Source of the DNA: Candidatus Segetimicrobium genomatis | GTDB taxonomy: Bacteria > Sysuimicrobiota > Sysuimicrobiia > Sysuimicrobiales > Segetimicrobiaceae | DNA length: 10,064 nucleotides | Assembly: GCA_005882445.1 (NCBI GenBank) | Contig: VBAN01000288.1 | Location: forward strand, 1 to 10,064 | Direction of reading: 5' to 3' | Shown here: positions 1-6,692 of the stretch, piece by piece | Numbering within the stretch: the first letter of the stretch is position 1 | How the letters are laid out: each line of letters begins with the position of its first letter | Made by a program: the position numbers and the translations under genes | The notes under the pieces: generated by a model | The model's input: only the letters and a program-made list of their open reading frames with translations | Told to the model about the DNA's origin: nothing | Database searches by the model: none

Positions 1-893
1 AAGCGCACACCCACGGCCAGGATCACGTCGGCGGCATTGATCGCGTAGTTGGCGTACGCGGTGCCGTGCATGCCCAGCATGCCCAGCGAGAGCGGGTCGG
101 TCTCGGGGAAACCGCCCTTGCCCATCAGCGTCGTGGTGACGGGGATGCGGGTCTTCCGCGCGAACGCGGTCAACTCGGCCGCCGCGTTGCTGCTGAGGAC
201 GCCCCCGCCCGCGTACACGATGGGCCGGGACGCCCCGCTCAACAGGACGGCGGCGGCGGCGATCTGGTTGGGGCTGGGGACGGTCGGCGGCACCTTGCCG
301 GGGCGCAGCGTCACCTGCTCGGGGAACTCGAACTCCGTCTCGGTCTGGGCGATGTCCCGGGGGATGTCCACCAGCACCGGGCCCGGGCGGCCCATGCCGG
401 CGATGAGGAAGCTCTGGAGCACCATGCGCGGGAGATCCTGCGGCGTCTGCACGAGCCAGTTGTGCTTGGTGATGGACGTGGTGAGGCCCATCACGTCGGC
501 CTCCTGAAACGCGTCCGTCCCGATGGCGAGGGTGCTCACCTGGCCGGTGATCGCGACGATCCCCGCCGAGTCCATCATCGCGTCGGTGATCCCGGTCAGG
601 AGGTTCGTCGCCCCCGGGCCCGAGGTCGCCATGCAGACCCCGATCTTCCCGGTGACCCGGTGATAGCCGACCGCGGCGTGCGCCGCCACCTGCTCGTGCC
701 TGACGAGGACGTGGCGGATCTCGCGGGCGTCGTACAGGGCATCGTACAGCGGCAGCGCCGCGCCTCCTGGATGCCCGAATATCACACCGACCCCGGCCCG
801 GTGGAGGCACTCGATGAGCGCGCGGGCGCCGGACATCCGCTTGATCGTGCCGGCCGGCACCGGCTTTGCCCCGGAAACCGTCGGTCGGGCCAT
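1..893 (-). CDS. ilvB: Acetolactate synthase large (catalytic) subunit, 3'-truncated by the window edge
   Basis: Thiamine-diphosphate enzyme that condenses two pyruvates to acetolactate, or pyruvate with 2-oxobutyrate, the first common step of valine, leucine and isoleucine synthesis in the cytoplasm. The minus strand is open from ATG at 893 to the edge: 297 codons of a usual 550-600. Seen: IFGHPGGAALPLYDAL (about residues 38-53), the VRHEQ motif whose Glu67 is the family's ThDP-activating glutamate, CMATSGPGATNLLTGI (about 87-102), ITGQV, TKHNWLV and GRPGPVLVDIPRD, then the start of the central domain (LGMHGTAYAN). This is the PYR domain plus most of the middle domain; the ThDP pyrophosphate-binding domain lies outside. 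The start is preceded by a purine-rich AGAGGGGGG about 10 nt upstream; GTG at 902 and ATG at 836 are in-frame alternatives. The upstream T-box supports a biosynthetic rather than a catabolic enzyme. Related ThDP enzymes (glyoxylate carboligase, oxalyl-CoA decarboxylase) are less likely. Confidence 0.93.
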   Translation of the reverse strand, partial: MARPTVSGAKPVPAGTIKRMSGARALIECLHRAGVGVIFGHPGGAALPLYDALYDAREIRHVLVRHEQVAAHAAVGYHRVTGKIGVCMATSGPGATNLLTGITDAMMDSAGIVAITGQVSTLAIGTDAFQEADVMGLTTSITKHNWLVQTPQDLPRMVLQSFLIAGMGRPGPVLVDIPRDIAQTETEFEFPEQVTLRPGKVPPTVPSPNQIAAAAVLLSGASRPIVYAGGGVLSSNAAAELTAFARKTRIPVTTTLMGKGGFPETDPLSLGMLGMHGTAYANYAINAADVILAVGVR

Positions 894-950
894 CTTCCTC
901 ACGCCCCCCTCTTCCCGCAGGATCGGGCCTGACGGAACTCTCTTCTGCCC

Positions 951-999
951 AAAAAACAAAAACCGCGCGGAGTCGTCTAGAGACGGGACTCCCCGCGGT
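951..999 (-). terminator. Intrinsic terminator of the T-box leader
   Basis: On the minus strand the arm at 999-987 and the arm at 974-962 form a 13-bp stem with one mismatch around a 12-nt loop, followed by TTTTGTTTTTT (961-951). The 5' arm shares the ACCGCGG end of the T-box sequence, so antiterminator and terminator are mutually exclusive, as expected for a T-box switch. Confidence 0.9.
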
Positions 1000-1219
1000 A
1001 CCACCCTAGTTCCGCTCCGGACGGCGTGGTTCCGGGCGGCCCTCATCCCCGATCTCGGTGGGTTCCGGCGGGGGCTACTCGGCGGACTTGATGCGCGCCT
1101 TTGGCTCCCGCGGCTCGGAGAGGAGAGTTCGCAGCGCCGGATACTGGCTCACACCCTGCCCAGCTCTCTCGGATCCGGAGTGCCGCGTCCTGCTCTCTTC
1201 ATCGCGTGCGTGTAGACTT
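951..1219 (-). ncRNA. T-box riboswitch leader of ilvB, probable leucine (CUC) specifier
   Basis: A cis-acting leader that binds a tRNA and lets transcription continue when the tRNA is uncharged. Seen on the minus strand: the canonical T-box AGGGTGGTACCGCGG at 1007-993, followed by a terminator. Upstream is a plausible stem I. CCGGAT (1178-1173) pairs with ATCCGG (1142-1137) and encloses a GAGAGAGCTGGG...GGTGTGAGCC apical part that resembles the AG bulge and distal loop. Below it GCGGC pairs with GCTGC. The internal loop has AGCA on one side and GAA followed by CTC (1127-1125) on the other, the usual place of the specifier. CUC reads leucine, which fits the ilvB gene 58 nt downstream of the terminator. 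The class call is strong; the specifier assignment is my own folding by eye and less certain. Confidence 0.9.
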
Positions 1220-1225
1220 TCGGAA

Positions 1226-1254
1226 ACTTTAACAAACCCCTTCCGCTTTGTCAA
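1226..1254 (-). promoter_or_regulatory. Sigma-70-type promoter of the T-box/ilvB transcript
   Basis: Minus strand: a perfect -35 TTGACA (1254-1249), exactly 17 bp of spacer, and -10 TAAAGT (1231-1226, four of six consensus bases). A start site near 1219 would place the 5' end just before stem I of the T-box, which supports both calls. Confidence 0.85.
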
Positions 1255-1323
1255 TTAAGAAATGATGAAAGCGATGCGAGGGACATCCCAACACCGTGCC
1301 ACGGATGGGCGAACACCTGTTGC

Positions 1324-1737
1324 CTATCGCCCCAACACCCCAGTCATATAGGCCCGGCCCACCAACCCGGCGAGGAACAAACACAGGAGCAGCATCCACC
1401 GCGACTCCCGGTAGGCCCCCTCGTCTTTCACGGGTGCCCGCCGGAGCGCGCCCCCGGGCCTGAGGCCGTACAGCGCCGCGAGCGTGAGCACGATCAGTCC
1501 CCCGTACATGATGTGATAGCCGGTCCGGGGATGCGCGCCGCGCGCGAGGAGACCCACCCCCACCGCCGCTTGAATGCCCAGGGGGATCTGGGCCGGCCAC
1601 AGAATCCACCAGAAGAGGTACGGCATGCGGTAGCGACGCGTCAGGTCGCCGAACAACGCGAGGGCGATGCAGAGGGTGTCCCCCGCGAGCGCAAGGACCG
1701 GAAGCACGAGCGAGGCGTGCCAGCGCGCAAGGATCAC
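1324..1737 (-). CDS. Small four-helix membrane protein of unknown function
   Basis: Not recognised. The 137-residue product is very hydrophobic with about four predicted membrane segments: roughly residues 8-29 (LVLPVLALAGDTLCIALAL), 39-66 (MPYLFWWILWPAQIPLGI onward), 73-92 (YHIMYGGLIVLTLAALYGL) and 112-132 (SRWMLLLCLFLAGLVG). A polar, positively charged loop lies between helices 3 and 4. Histidine and tyrosine stand at the start of helix 3 (GYHIMYG), which could bind a cofactor but proves nothing. The start is GTG at 1737 with no clear Shine-Dalgarno; a GGAAGGAG farther upstream (around 1780) has no in-frame start at normal spacing, so the start is unsure. The codon use is GC-rich at third positions. 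It is divergent from the methyltransferase, with 60 bp between the two starts, so the two may share a control region. Confidence 0.65.
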   Translation of the reverse strand: MILARWHASLVLPVLALAGDTLCIALALFGDLTRRYRMPYLFWWILWPAQIPLGIQAAVGVGLLARGAHPRTGYHIMYGGLIVLTLAALYGLRPGGALRRAPVKDEGAYRESRWMLLLCLFLAGLVGRAYMTGVLGR

Positions 1738-1797
1738 GACGGGATCACACCGGCAGGGTTCGCGCGCCCGCCCAGCACTCCTTCCGAGGCACCGACG

Positions 1798-2571
1798 ATG
1801 AGCGACGAGACGAAGCGAACGGTCCGGACCCAGTTCGGGCGCCAGGCGTCATGGTATGCGGCGAGCGCGGTCCATCGCCAGTCCGCGAGCCTCGCGGTCC
1901 TGCTGCGGCTGTCCGCCCCCTTCCCGGAGGCGCGCGCGCTCGACATCGCGACGGGGACCGGATTTACGGGGCTGGCCCTCGCGCCGCAGTGCCGTCAGGT
2001 TGTCGGGGTCGACCTGACGGCGGGCATGGTCCGCGAAGCCCGGCGCCTCGCCGCCAACCGCGGGGTGCCCAACTTCCTCTTGTGCCTGGGCGACGCTGAA
2101 GCGCTGCCGTTTCCGGACCGCATTTTCGACATCGTGACCTGCCGCCACGCGGCCCACCATTTCCCGGATTTCCCCCGGGCGCTCGCGGAGATGGGCCGCG
2201 TCGCGAAGATCGGAGGGCGGGTCGTCCTCGACGACACGTGCGCCCCGGAGAACCCCGCCCTGGCCCGCTTGATGAACGAGTGGGAGCTCCGGCGCGACCC
2301 GTCGCATGTGGCCAACCGCCCGCCGAGCGAACTCGTGGCGCTGTTAGACCAGAGTGGCCTGCGCGTTGACGCCACCGTCATGACCGAGGTCCCTCTCGAG
2401 TTCACGGATTGGGTCCGGCGGAGCGGCGTGGCGGCGGCGGAGGCGGCGGCCCTGCGCGCCAGCCTGCTCGGGGCAGCCACGGACGCGCGCTCGGCGTTTC
2501 GGATCAGGCTCGAGGGCGACACGCTGCGCTTTGCGTGGGACGAAATCGTGCTCCTGGGGGTGAAGCGCTGA
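1798..2571 (+). CDS. Class I SAM-dependent methyltransferase (UbiE/Methyltransf_11 type)
   Basis: A 257-residue cytoplasmic methyltransferase transferring a methyl group from S-adenosylmethionine; the substrate is unknown. Seen: motif I ALDIATGTGFTGLAL (about 47-61), which forms the SAM-binding glycine loop; the acidic end of strand 2 in VVGVDLTAGM (about 68-77); LGDAEALPFPDRIFDIVTCR (about 97-116), covering motifs II/III; HAAHHFPD (about 118-124); and EMGRVAKIGGRVVLDDT (about 131-147), the post-motif typical of the UbiE-like family. The N-terminal TQFGRQASWYAAS resembles the 'F...A..Y' start of menaquinone/ubiquinone methyltransferases. The C-terminal third carries a GGCGG-rich, alanine-rich stretch (about 211-228). 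I chose ATG 1798 because CGAGG lies 8 nt upstream and the protein then starts at the normal family position; the frame is open farther upstream, but that part is antisense to the membrane-protein gene. It could act on a quinone or another small molecule. No pathway neighbours identify the substrate. Confidence 0.88.
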   Translation: MSDETKRTVRTQFGRQASWYAASAVHRQSASLAVLLRLSAPFPEARALDIATGTGFTGLALAPQCRQVVGVDLTAGMVREARRLAANRGVPNFLLCLGDAEALPFPDRIFDIVTCRHAAHHFPDFPRALAEMGRVAKIGGRVVLDDTCAPENPALARLMNEWELRRDPSHVANRPPSELVALLDQSGLRVDATVMTEVPLEFTDWVRRSGVAAAEAAALRASLLGAATDARSAFRIRLEGDTLRFAWDEIVLLGVKR

Positions 2572-2599
2572 TCCCGGCGGCACCCTCGCCGCGGGGGGC

Positions 2600-3859
2600 T
2601 TACGCGGATCCGCGCGCCTTTTGGACCACGATTTCCACAACCTCATCGTGCAGGCGCAGCAGCGAGAGGGTGCTCATCTGGGCGGGGTGAAGCGTATTCT
2701 GCGTCATTTCGAGGTACGACGTGGGGGGACTCCCGACCGTTCGGGCGTCATCCACGATCCAGAACGTCACACCGCGACTCTCGTAGACGAGCCCATGGGC
2801 AAGCTGCTCTCCCTCCGGTCCCCTACGGGTCTCGATCCTCGTCGGACGGCCCATCACCGATTCGACCCTGCCCTGTGACACGCCGGAGTCCCCGCCGCCG
2901 CCGCCGCCGCGCGTGTGGAGCTCGCCGCCCGTCGCGTACCGTGAGTCCAGCCAGACCCCGACGCTGGTGATGATTCCCGAACGGGCGGTCAGCCGATAGC
3001 CGCCCTCAGTGCGGGCCGGATCGTACCAATAAAAGTCGACGGTGGAGTCGGCCGTATTCGGGTGAGTGGACTTCGGGTTGCCAATCAGCTTGATCGCGGT
3101 GGTGATATCCATGCCGAGCTTGATCGGCCCGATCCCCTGGCCGGGGAAGATCTTATACGCGTCCGGGCCCGGGGGACTGCCCGGCGATCCTGGGGCGCCG
3201 GCGGGCGGCAGCGCCGCGACCACCGGACCCACGAGGAGCTTCGCCGCGTCGACTTCCGTCGCGAAGTTGATGCTCTCCTGTTCGCCTCCCGGGACCACAC
3301 GAAGGAGGCCGATCACCTCACCGCCGCGATTGAGCACGGGGGCCCCGGCGTTTCCTGGATTGACGGGCGTGTCCATGTGCAGCAGAACGGGCTGAACCGA
3401 GGTGACAACACCCGGCGTGACTGTCGGCGTGAGGTTACCGAGGGTGTCGACTCGAGGGAATCCAATCACCACGATGCGTTGGCTCTCAAAGACCCTGCGG
3501 CTGTCGCCGAGAGGCAGCGGGCGGCTCGGAAGCGAGGGGATCGACAGCGTCGCGACGTCGGCCTTCTCGTTCCCGCCGACGACCTTGGCTTCCACGGCGG
3601 ACTGGTTGGGGAATTTGATCTGGATCCGGCGCGCCCCGCGGACCACATGATCCGCGGTCAGCGCAAGCCGGTCGGCGACCACGAACGCGGTGCCGGACAC
3701 CTTCCCGTCCGGGCGTTCCGCGAGGACGACGCCGACACTGGGCTTCGCGGCGTCCCCGGCGGGTCCAATGCCTTGAACCGTGGCGGCCCTAGTCACGGAC
3801 GGCACGGAGACCAGGAGAAAGGGCAGGATGGCCACGAGCGCCAGCGTCTTGCGCATCAT
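2600..3859 (-). CDS. Secreted trypsin-fold protein lacking the catalytic serine, with C-terminal BamE/SmpA-like repeats
   Basis: A 419-residue exported protein of S1/HtrA-type fold. The N-terminal Sec signal has RK then a hydrophobic run (LALVAILPFLLVSV) and probable cleavage after VTRA. Protease domain about 40-215: His71 in LTADHVV and Asp101 in KADVATL match the first two triad members. The serine motif, usually GNSGGP, reads GNAGAP, so the nucleophile is Ala171 (codon GCC, 3349-3347). Catalysis by the usual mechanism is therefore not expected; binding or chaperone roles are possible, as in known pseudoproteases (inference). A proline/glycine linker (about 217-233) leads to a domain starting IGPIKLGMDITTAIKLIGNP and a second similar unit (VESVMGRPTRIE), resembling BamE/SmpA-type LGxP repeats. 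A Gly6 run lies between them. GGAGG precedes tandem ATGs at 3859 and 3856; the TTG at 3874 would put the Shine-Dalgarno inside the gene. It converges with the methyltransferase with 28 bp between stops. Confidence 0.87.
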   Translation of the reverse strand: MMRKTLALVAILPFLLVSVPSVTRAATVQGIGPAGDAAKPSVGVVLAERPDGKVSGTAFVVADRLALTADHVVRGARRIQIKFPNQSAVEAKVVGGNEKADVATLSIPSLPSRPLPLGDSRRVFESQRIVVIGFPRVDTLGNLTPTVTPGVVTSVQPVLLHMDTPVNPGNAGAPVLNRGGEVIGLLRVVPGGEQESINFATEVDAAKLLVGPVVAALPPAGAPGSPGSPPGPDAYKIFPGQGIGPIKLGMDITTAIKLIGNPKSTHPNTADSTVDFYWYDPARTEGGYRLTARSGIITSVGVWLDSRYATGGELHTRGGGGGGDSGVSQGRVESVMGRPTRIETRRGPEGEQLAHGLVYESRGVTFWIVDDARTVGSPPTSYLEMTQNTLHPAQMSTLSLLRLHDEVVEIVVQKARGSA

Positions 3860-3953
3860 CGTTCCCTCCAACACGTCCCTGCTCCGGCGTGGCAGCCTGT
3901 ACTAAGTCTTCATGCCCACTCGGAGCGGCCCGTAGACCACACCGAGGGGAGCT

Positions 3954-4256
3954 TCAGGACGTTGGGGGGGCGTCGTCTCGCAGGGAGGTCATCGGCCTGG
4001 GCCGCGGGGAGACTGCAAATTCGGTGTTCAACGAAACGCCGTTGCTGCGGACGGCGAGCCGGACGTCGGTGGGATTGGCAATCTCGGGCAGGTTGGATGC
4101 GGGCGTTCCGCTGACCTGGAAGGCGTGGTTGTTCCCATCGAGCGGAGTCACGGTCGCTGCGAGTGGAATGCCTCGAATCATCCCGGCGAAGACAAACGTG
4201 CCCTGCGGATCCCGCCTGAGGGGGCCGACCGGTAGACCCTCGACGAGGATTTCAGG
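3954..4256 (-). pseudogene. Coding-like open frame without a start, possible 5'-truncated gene remnant
   Basis: Minus strand, 100 codons open from just after a TAG (4259-4257) to TGA at 3956-3954. Codons have mostly G/C at the third position and the product is protein-like (LVEGLPVGPL, TFVFAGMIRGIPLAATV, NLPEIANPTDVRLAVRSNG), unlike a shadow frame. The only ATG is at 4181, which would give a 75-residue protein that skips the first, equally coding-like 25 codons; no GTG or TTG occurs in those 25. No Shine-Dalgarno is evident before 4181. I do not recognise the family; beta-rich, valine/glycine/asparagine composition suggests part of an extracellular or pilin-like domain, but this is only an impression. 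It lies between the protease-like gene and the LacI operator, so it may be the tail of a gene cut when the polyol operon was joined here, or a real small protein starting at 4181. Confidence 0.45.
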
Positions 4257-4267
4257 CTAAGACAACG

Positions 4268-4287
4268 AATCGTTTAGCAAAACGATT
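4268..4287. promoter_or_regulatory. Perfect 20-bp palindrome, probable LacI-family operator
   Basis: AATCGTTT (4268-4275) and AAACGATT (4280-4287) are exact reverse complements separated by AGCA. The site ends 11 bp before the repressor start codon. Size, AT-rich ends and internal CG steps fit operators of the LacI family. The position suggests autorepression and, if the operon is one transcript, control of the transporter and dehydrogenases. The right arm overlaps the start of the probable Shine-Dalgarno TTAGG (4286-4290), so bound repressor would also cover the ribosome site region of DNA. Confidence 0.7.
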
Positions 4288-4298
4288 AGGTCCCTCAA

Positions 4299-5309
4299 AT
4301 GGTCACCATTCGAGACGTAGCCAAGAAGGCGGGGGTGTCGGTGGCCACTGTCTCGGCCACGATCAATGACTCCGCGTTTGTCAGCCCCGAGTTACGAACG
4401 CGCGTGGAGCGTGCGAGGACAGAGCTGGACTACCACCCGGACGGCATCGCCCGCAGCCTCAGGATTCGTACCAGTCAGACTGTGGGTCTCATCATTTCAG
4501 ACATCACCAACCCGTTTTTCACCGCGCTCGTCCGAGGCGTCGAAGATACGGCACAGGCTCGCGGCTATGCCGTCACCCTCTGTAATACCGATGAGTCTCT
4601 CGAGAAGGAACGGGCCTACACGAAGCTCCTGCGTTCGCGGCGCGTGGATGGGCTGATCATGGCCCCAGCGGGAGCGCTCGAGGATTATCAAAGATTCGTG
4701 GCGACGAACGTCCCTTTAGTCTTTGTCGACCGCCACGTGCCTACCGCGGCCGTCGACTCCGTTGTGGTGGACAACGTCGACGGAGCCCGCCAGCTCGTGC
4801 AGTATCTCATTCAGCTCGGCCATCGGCGCATCGGTATTATCGTCGGACTCCCCCAGATCTCGACCAGTCGAGATCGGTTGGAAGGGTACCGGCAGGCTTT
4901 GGAGGCGGCGAGAGTCCCTGTGGATCCGGCCCTCCAGCGGATGGGGTTCTCCAGTTCGAAGGGGGCGTACACGGCGGGGCTCTCGCTGCTGAGCCTCAAT
5001 CCGCCGCCCACGGCCATTTTCGCAGGCAACAATCTCATGGTGATTGGATTGATGTGGGCCGTGGCCGAACGAGGGATCGAGTGTCCGGCGGATCTTTCGG
5101 TGGCCTGTTTCGACGACTTCGAGTGGGCGTCGGTGTTCCGGCCCCGCCTCACGGTTGTGGCGCAGCCGACATACGAAATGGGCGCCAAGGCCGCGGAGCT
5201 GCTCTTCGAACGGCTGACCAATACCTACACCGGGGAACCGCGACAGATTGTCCTCTCTCCCCGGTTCATCATTCGGGACTCCTGCGCTTCCCCGTCGGGG
5301 GGATGTTGA
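4299..5309 (+). CDS. LacI-family transcriptional repressor of the polyol operon
   Basis: A 336-residue DNA-binding regulator, full length for the family. Helix-turn-helix at about 3-27: TIRDVAKKAGVSVATVSATI; the usual VSR in the recognition region is VSA here, which suggests an altered operator preference. The hinge helix is at about 50-57 (IARSLR, with the leucine that family members insert into the minor groove at the operator centre). The periplasmic-binding-protein-like effector domain runs from about residue 60 (TVGLIISDITNPFFTALVRG) to the end, with RVDGLIMAP, VVVDNVDGARQLVQYL, GHRRIGII, PTAIFAGNNLMVIG and FDDFEWASVFRPRLTVVAQP, all standard landmarks. The ATG at 4299 has AGG 8 nt upstream. 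It is the first gene of the plus-strand operon, 41 bp ahead of the solute-binding protein, and the palindrome upstream makes autorepression likely. The effector is probably the transported polyol or a derivative (inference from neighbours). Confidence 0.93.
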   Translation: MVTIRDVAKKAGVSVATVSATINDSAFVSPELRTRVERARTELDYHPDGIARSLRIRTSQTVGLIISDITNPFFTALVRGVEDTAQARGYAVTLCNTDESLEKERAYTKLLRSRRVDGLIMAPAGALEDYQRFVATNVPLVFVDRHVPTAAVDSVVVDNVDGARQLVQYLIQLGHRRIGIIVGLPQISTSRDRLEGYRQALEAARVPVDPALQRMGFSSSKGAYTAGLSLLSLNPPPTAIFAGNNLMVIGLMWAVAERGIECPADLSVACFDDFEWASVFRPRLTVVAQPTYEMGAKAAELLFERLTNTYTGEPRQIVLSPRFIIRDSCASPSGGC

Positions 5310-5350
5310 TCGCTCGAATAGCGCCACGGATTATCAAAGGGGGGGTAAGC

Positions 5351-6685
5351 ATGCGGAAGTGGAGGTTCCTGGTCCCAATCGTGTTGCTGGTATTCGTGAG
5401 TACGCTCCTGGCCCCATCGCCCAGCCCGGGGCAGGCGACCACGATCACGATCGCCACCGTCAACAATCCCGACATGATCATCATGCAGAAGCTCACGCCC
5501 GCGTTCGAGCAGCAGAACCCCAACATCAAGGTGAACTGGGTTGTCCTCCCCGAGAACGAGCTCAGGCAAAAGGTGACGACGGATATCTCCACCAATGCGG
5601 GGTCCTATGATGTGATGACTATCGGCATGTACGAGGTCCTGTCCGGATGGGCGAAGAACGGCTGGCTGCTGCCGTTCGATTCGCTTCCGTCGAGCTACGA
5701 TGGGCAAGACCTGCTCAGGCCGGTGCGCGCGGGACTGTCGTACAAGGGGACGCTGTATGCCGTCCCATTCTACGCTGAATCCTCCATGATGTACTATCGC
5801 AAGGATCTCTTCGCCGCCAAGGGGCTGACGATGCCGCAGCGCCCCGCCTGGACTCAGGTGGAGACCTTCGCCAAGGCCATCCACAACCCGTCACAGCGGA
5901 CGTACGGCATCTGCCTGCGGGGCCTCGCGGGCTGGGGCGAAAACATGGCATTCCTGACGACCCTCGTCAACACGTACGGCGGCCGCTGGTTTGATGAGCA
6001 ATGGCAGCCGCAGCTCACCAGCCCCGAGTGGAAGCAGGCGGTCGGCTTTTACGTGAACCTCTTGCGTCATTACGGACCTCCAGGAGTCACGTCCAACGGC
6101 TTCACGGAGAATGAGACGCTGCTCGCCAACGGCAACTGCGCCATGTGGGTCGACGCGACCGTGGCCGCCGGGTACCTGGCCAATCCCCAGACGTCGAAGG
6201 TGGCCAAGGATGTCGGCTTCGCGTACGCCCCGGTGGCGGTCACGCCCAACGGCTCGCACTGGCTGTGGGCCTGGGCGCTCGGGATTCCGAAGTCGACGAA
6301 GAAGGCCGACGCGGCCCGGGCCTTCATCTACTGGGCGACGTCGAAAGCCTACATCAATCTGGTCGGGGGGAAAGAAGGATGGACGTCGGTGCCGCCGGGG
6401 ACCAGGTACTCGACGTACCAAAATCCCGCGTACGTAAAGGCCGCCCCTTTCGCGACACTCGTCGAAGCCTTGATCAACGAGGCCGACCCGACGCATCCGA
6501 CGGCGAAACCCGTGCCGTACGTGGGCGTCCAGTTCGCGGCCATCCCTGAGTTCCAGGGGATTGGCACGCAGACCGGCCAGGCGATCGCCGGCGCGCTCGC
6601 CGGGAAAATGACCATCGACCAGGCCCTCCAGCAGGCGCAGAGCAGCGCCGAGAACGTGATGCGGCAGGCCGGCTACATCAAGTAG
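5351..6685 (+). CDS. smoE: ABC transporter solute-binding protein, SmoE/MtlE polyol family
   Basis: A 444-residue extracytoplasmic binding protein of family 1 that captures the substrate and delivers it to the permease pair. The signal peptide is MRKWR, then a hydrophobic run (about 6-21), with likely cleavage after SPGQA (residue 29). There is no lipobox cysteine, so this is a released periplasmic or cell-surface protein rather than a lipoprotein. The segment TITIATVNNPDMIIMQKLTP, followed by ENELRQKVTTDIS and YDVMTIGMYEV, is the signature I associate with sorbitol/mannitol binding proteins SmoE and MtlE. Later landmarks are YAVPFYAESSMMYYRKDLF, LANGNCAMWVDATVAAG and LWAWALGIPKSTKKADAA. ATG 5351 is chosen because AAAGGGGGGG lies 5 nt upstream and the signal peptide starts there; the frame is open upstream but overlaps lacI. 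A strong hairpin follows the stop. The polyol substrate is inferred from family and from the two dehydrogenases downstream; the exact sugar alcohol is unknown. Confidence 0.93.
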   Translation: MRKWRFLVPIVLLVFVSTLLAPSPSPGQATTITIATVNNPDMIIMQKLTPAFEQQNPNIKVNWVVLPENELRQKVTTDISTNAGSYDVMTIGMYEVLSGWAKNGWLLPFDSLPSSYDGQDLLRPVRAGLSYKGTLYAVPFYAESSMMYYRKDLFAAKGLTMPQRPAWTQVETFAKAIHNPSQRTYGICLRGLAGWGENMAFLTTLVNTYGGRWFDEQWQPQLTSPEWKQAVGFYVNLLRHYGPPGVTSNGFTENETLLANGNCAMWVDATVAAGYLANPQTSKVAKDVGFAYAPVAVTPNGSHWLWAWALGIPKSTKKADAARAFIYWATSKAYINLVGGKEGWTSVPPGTRYSTYQNPAYVKAAPFATLVEALINEADPTHPTAKPVPYVGVQFAAIPEFQGIGTQTGQAIAGALAGKMTIDQALQQAQSSAENVMRQAGYIK

Positions 6686-6692
6686 GCGTTCC

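Noticed and set aside
66..932. Long plus-strand open frame of 288 codons at the left end
   Set aside because: It is the complement of ilvB, whose minus-strand translation carries all expected ThDP-enzyme motifs; the plus product is Arg/His-rich with no family features.
1305..1340. Inverted repeat TGGGCGA/TCGCCCA around the end of the small membrane-protein gene
   Set aside because: Seven pairs with a 14-nt loop and no U-tract; it overlaps the stop codon and may be chance in GC-rich sequence.
1513..1797. N-terminal extension of the methyltransferase frame
   Set aside because: The extension is antisense to the membrane-protein gene and low-complexity; the family start and Shine-Dalgarno are at 1798.
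2573..2595. Possible bidirectional terminator between the convergent methyltransferase and protease-like genes
   Set aside because: Only a 5-bp GC stem (CGGCG/CGCCG) with a 7-nt loop and no U-tract on either strand; too weak to call.
3062..4114. 350-codon plus-strand open frame opposite the protease-like gene
   Set aside because: Composition is Arg/His/Gly-rich without domains, typical of the complement of a GC-rich gene; the minus strand has signal peptide and protease motifs.
5306..5334. Possible promoter TTGATC - 17 bp - GATTAT before the binding protein
   Set aside because: Only four of six matches at each box, and transcription would start within the Shine-Dalgarno region at 5336-5345, leaving almost no leader.
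5054..5350. N-terminal extension of the binding-protein frame into lacI
   Set aside because: The signal peptide and ribosome site start at 5351; the upstream part is a shadow of the repressor gene.
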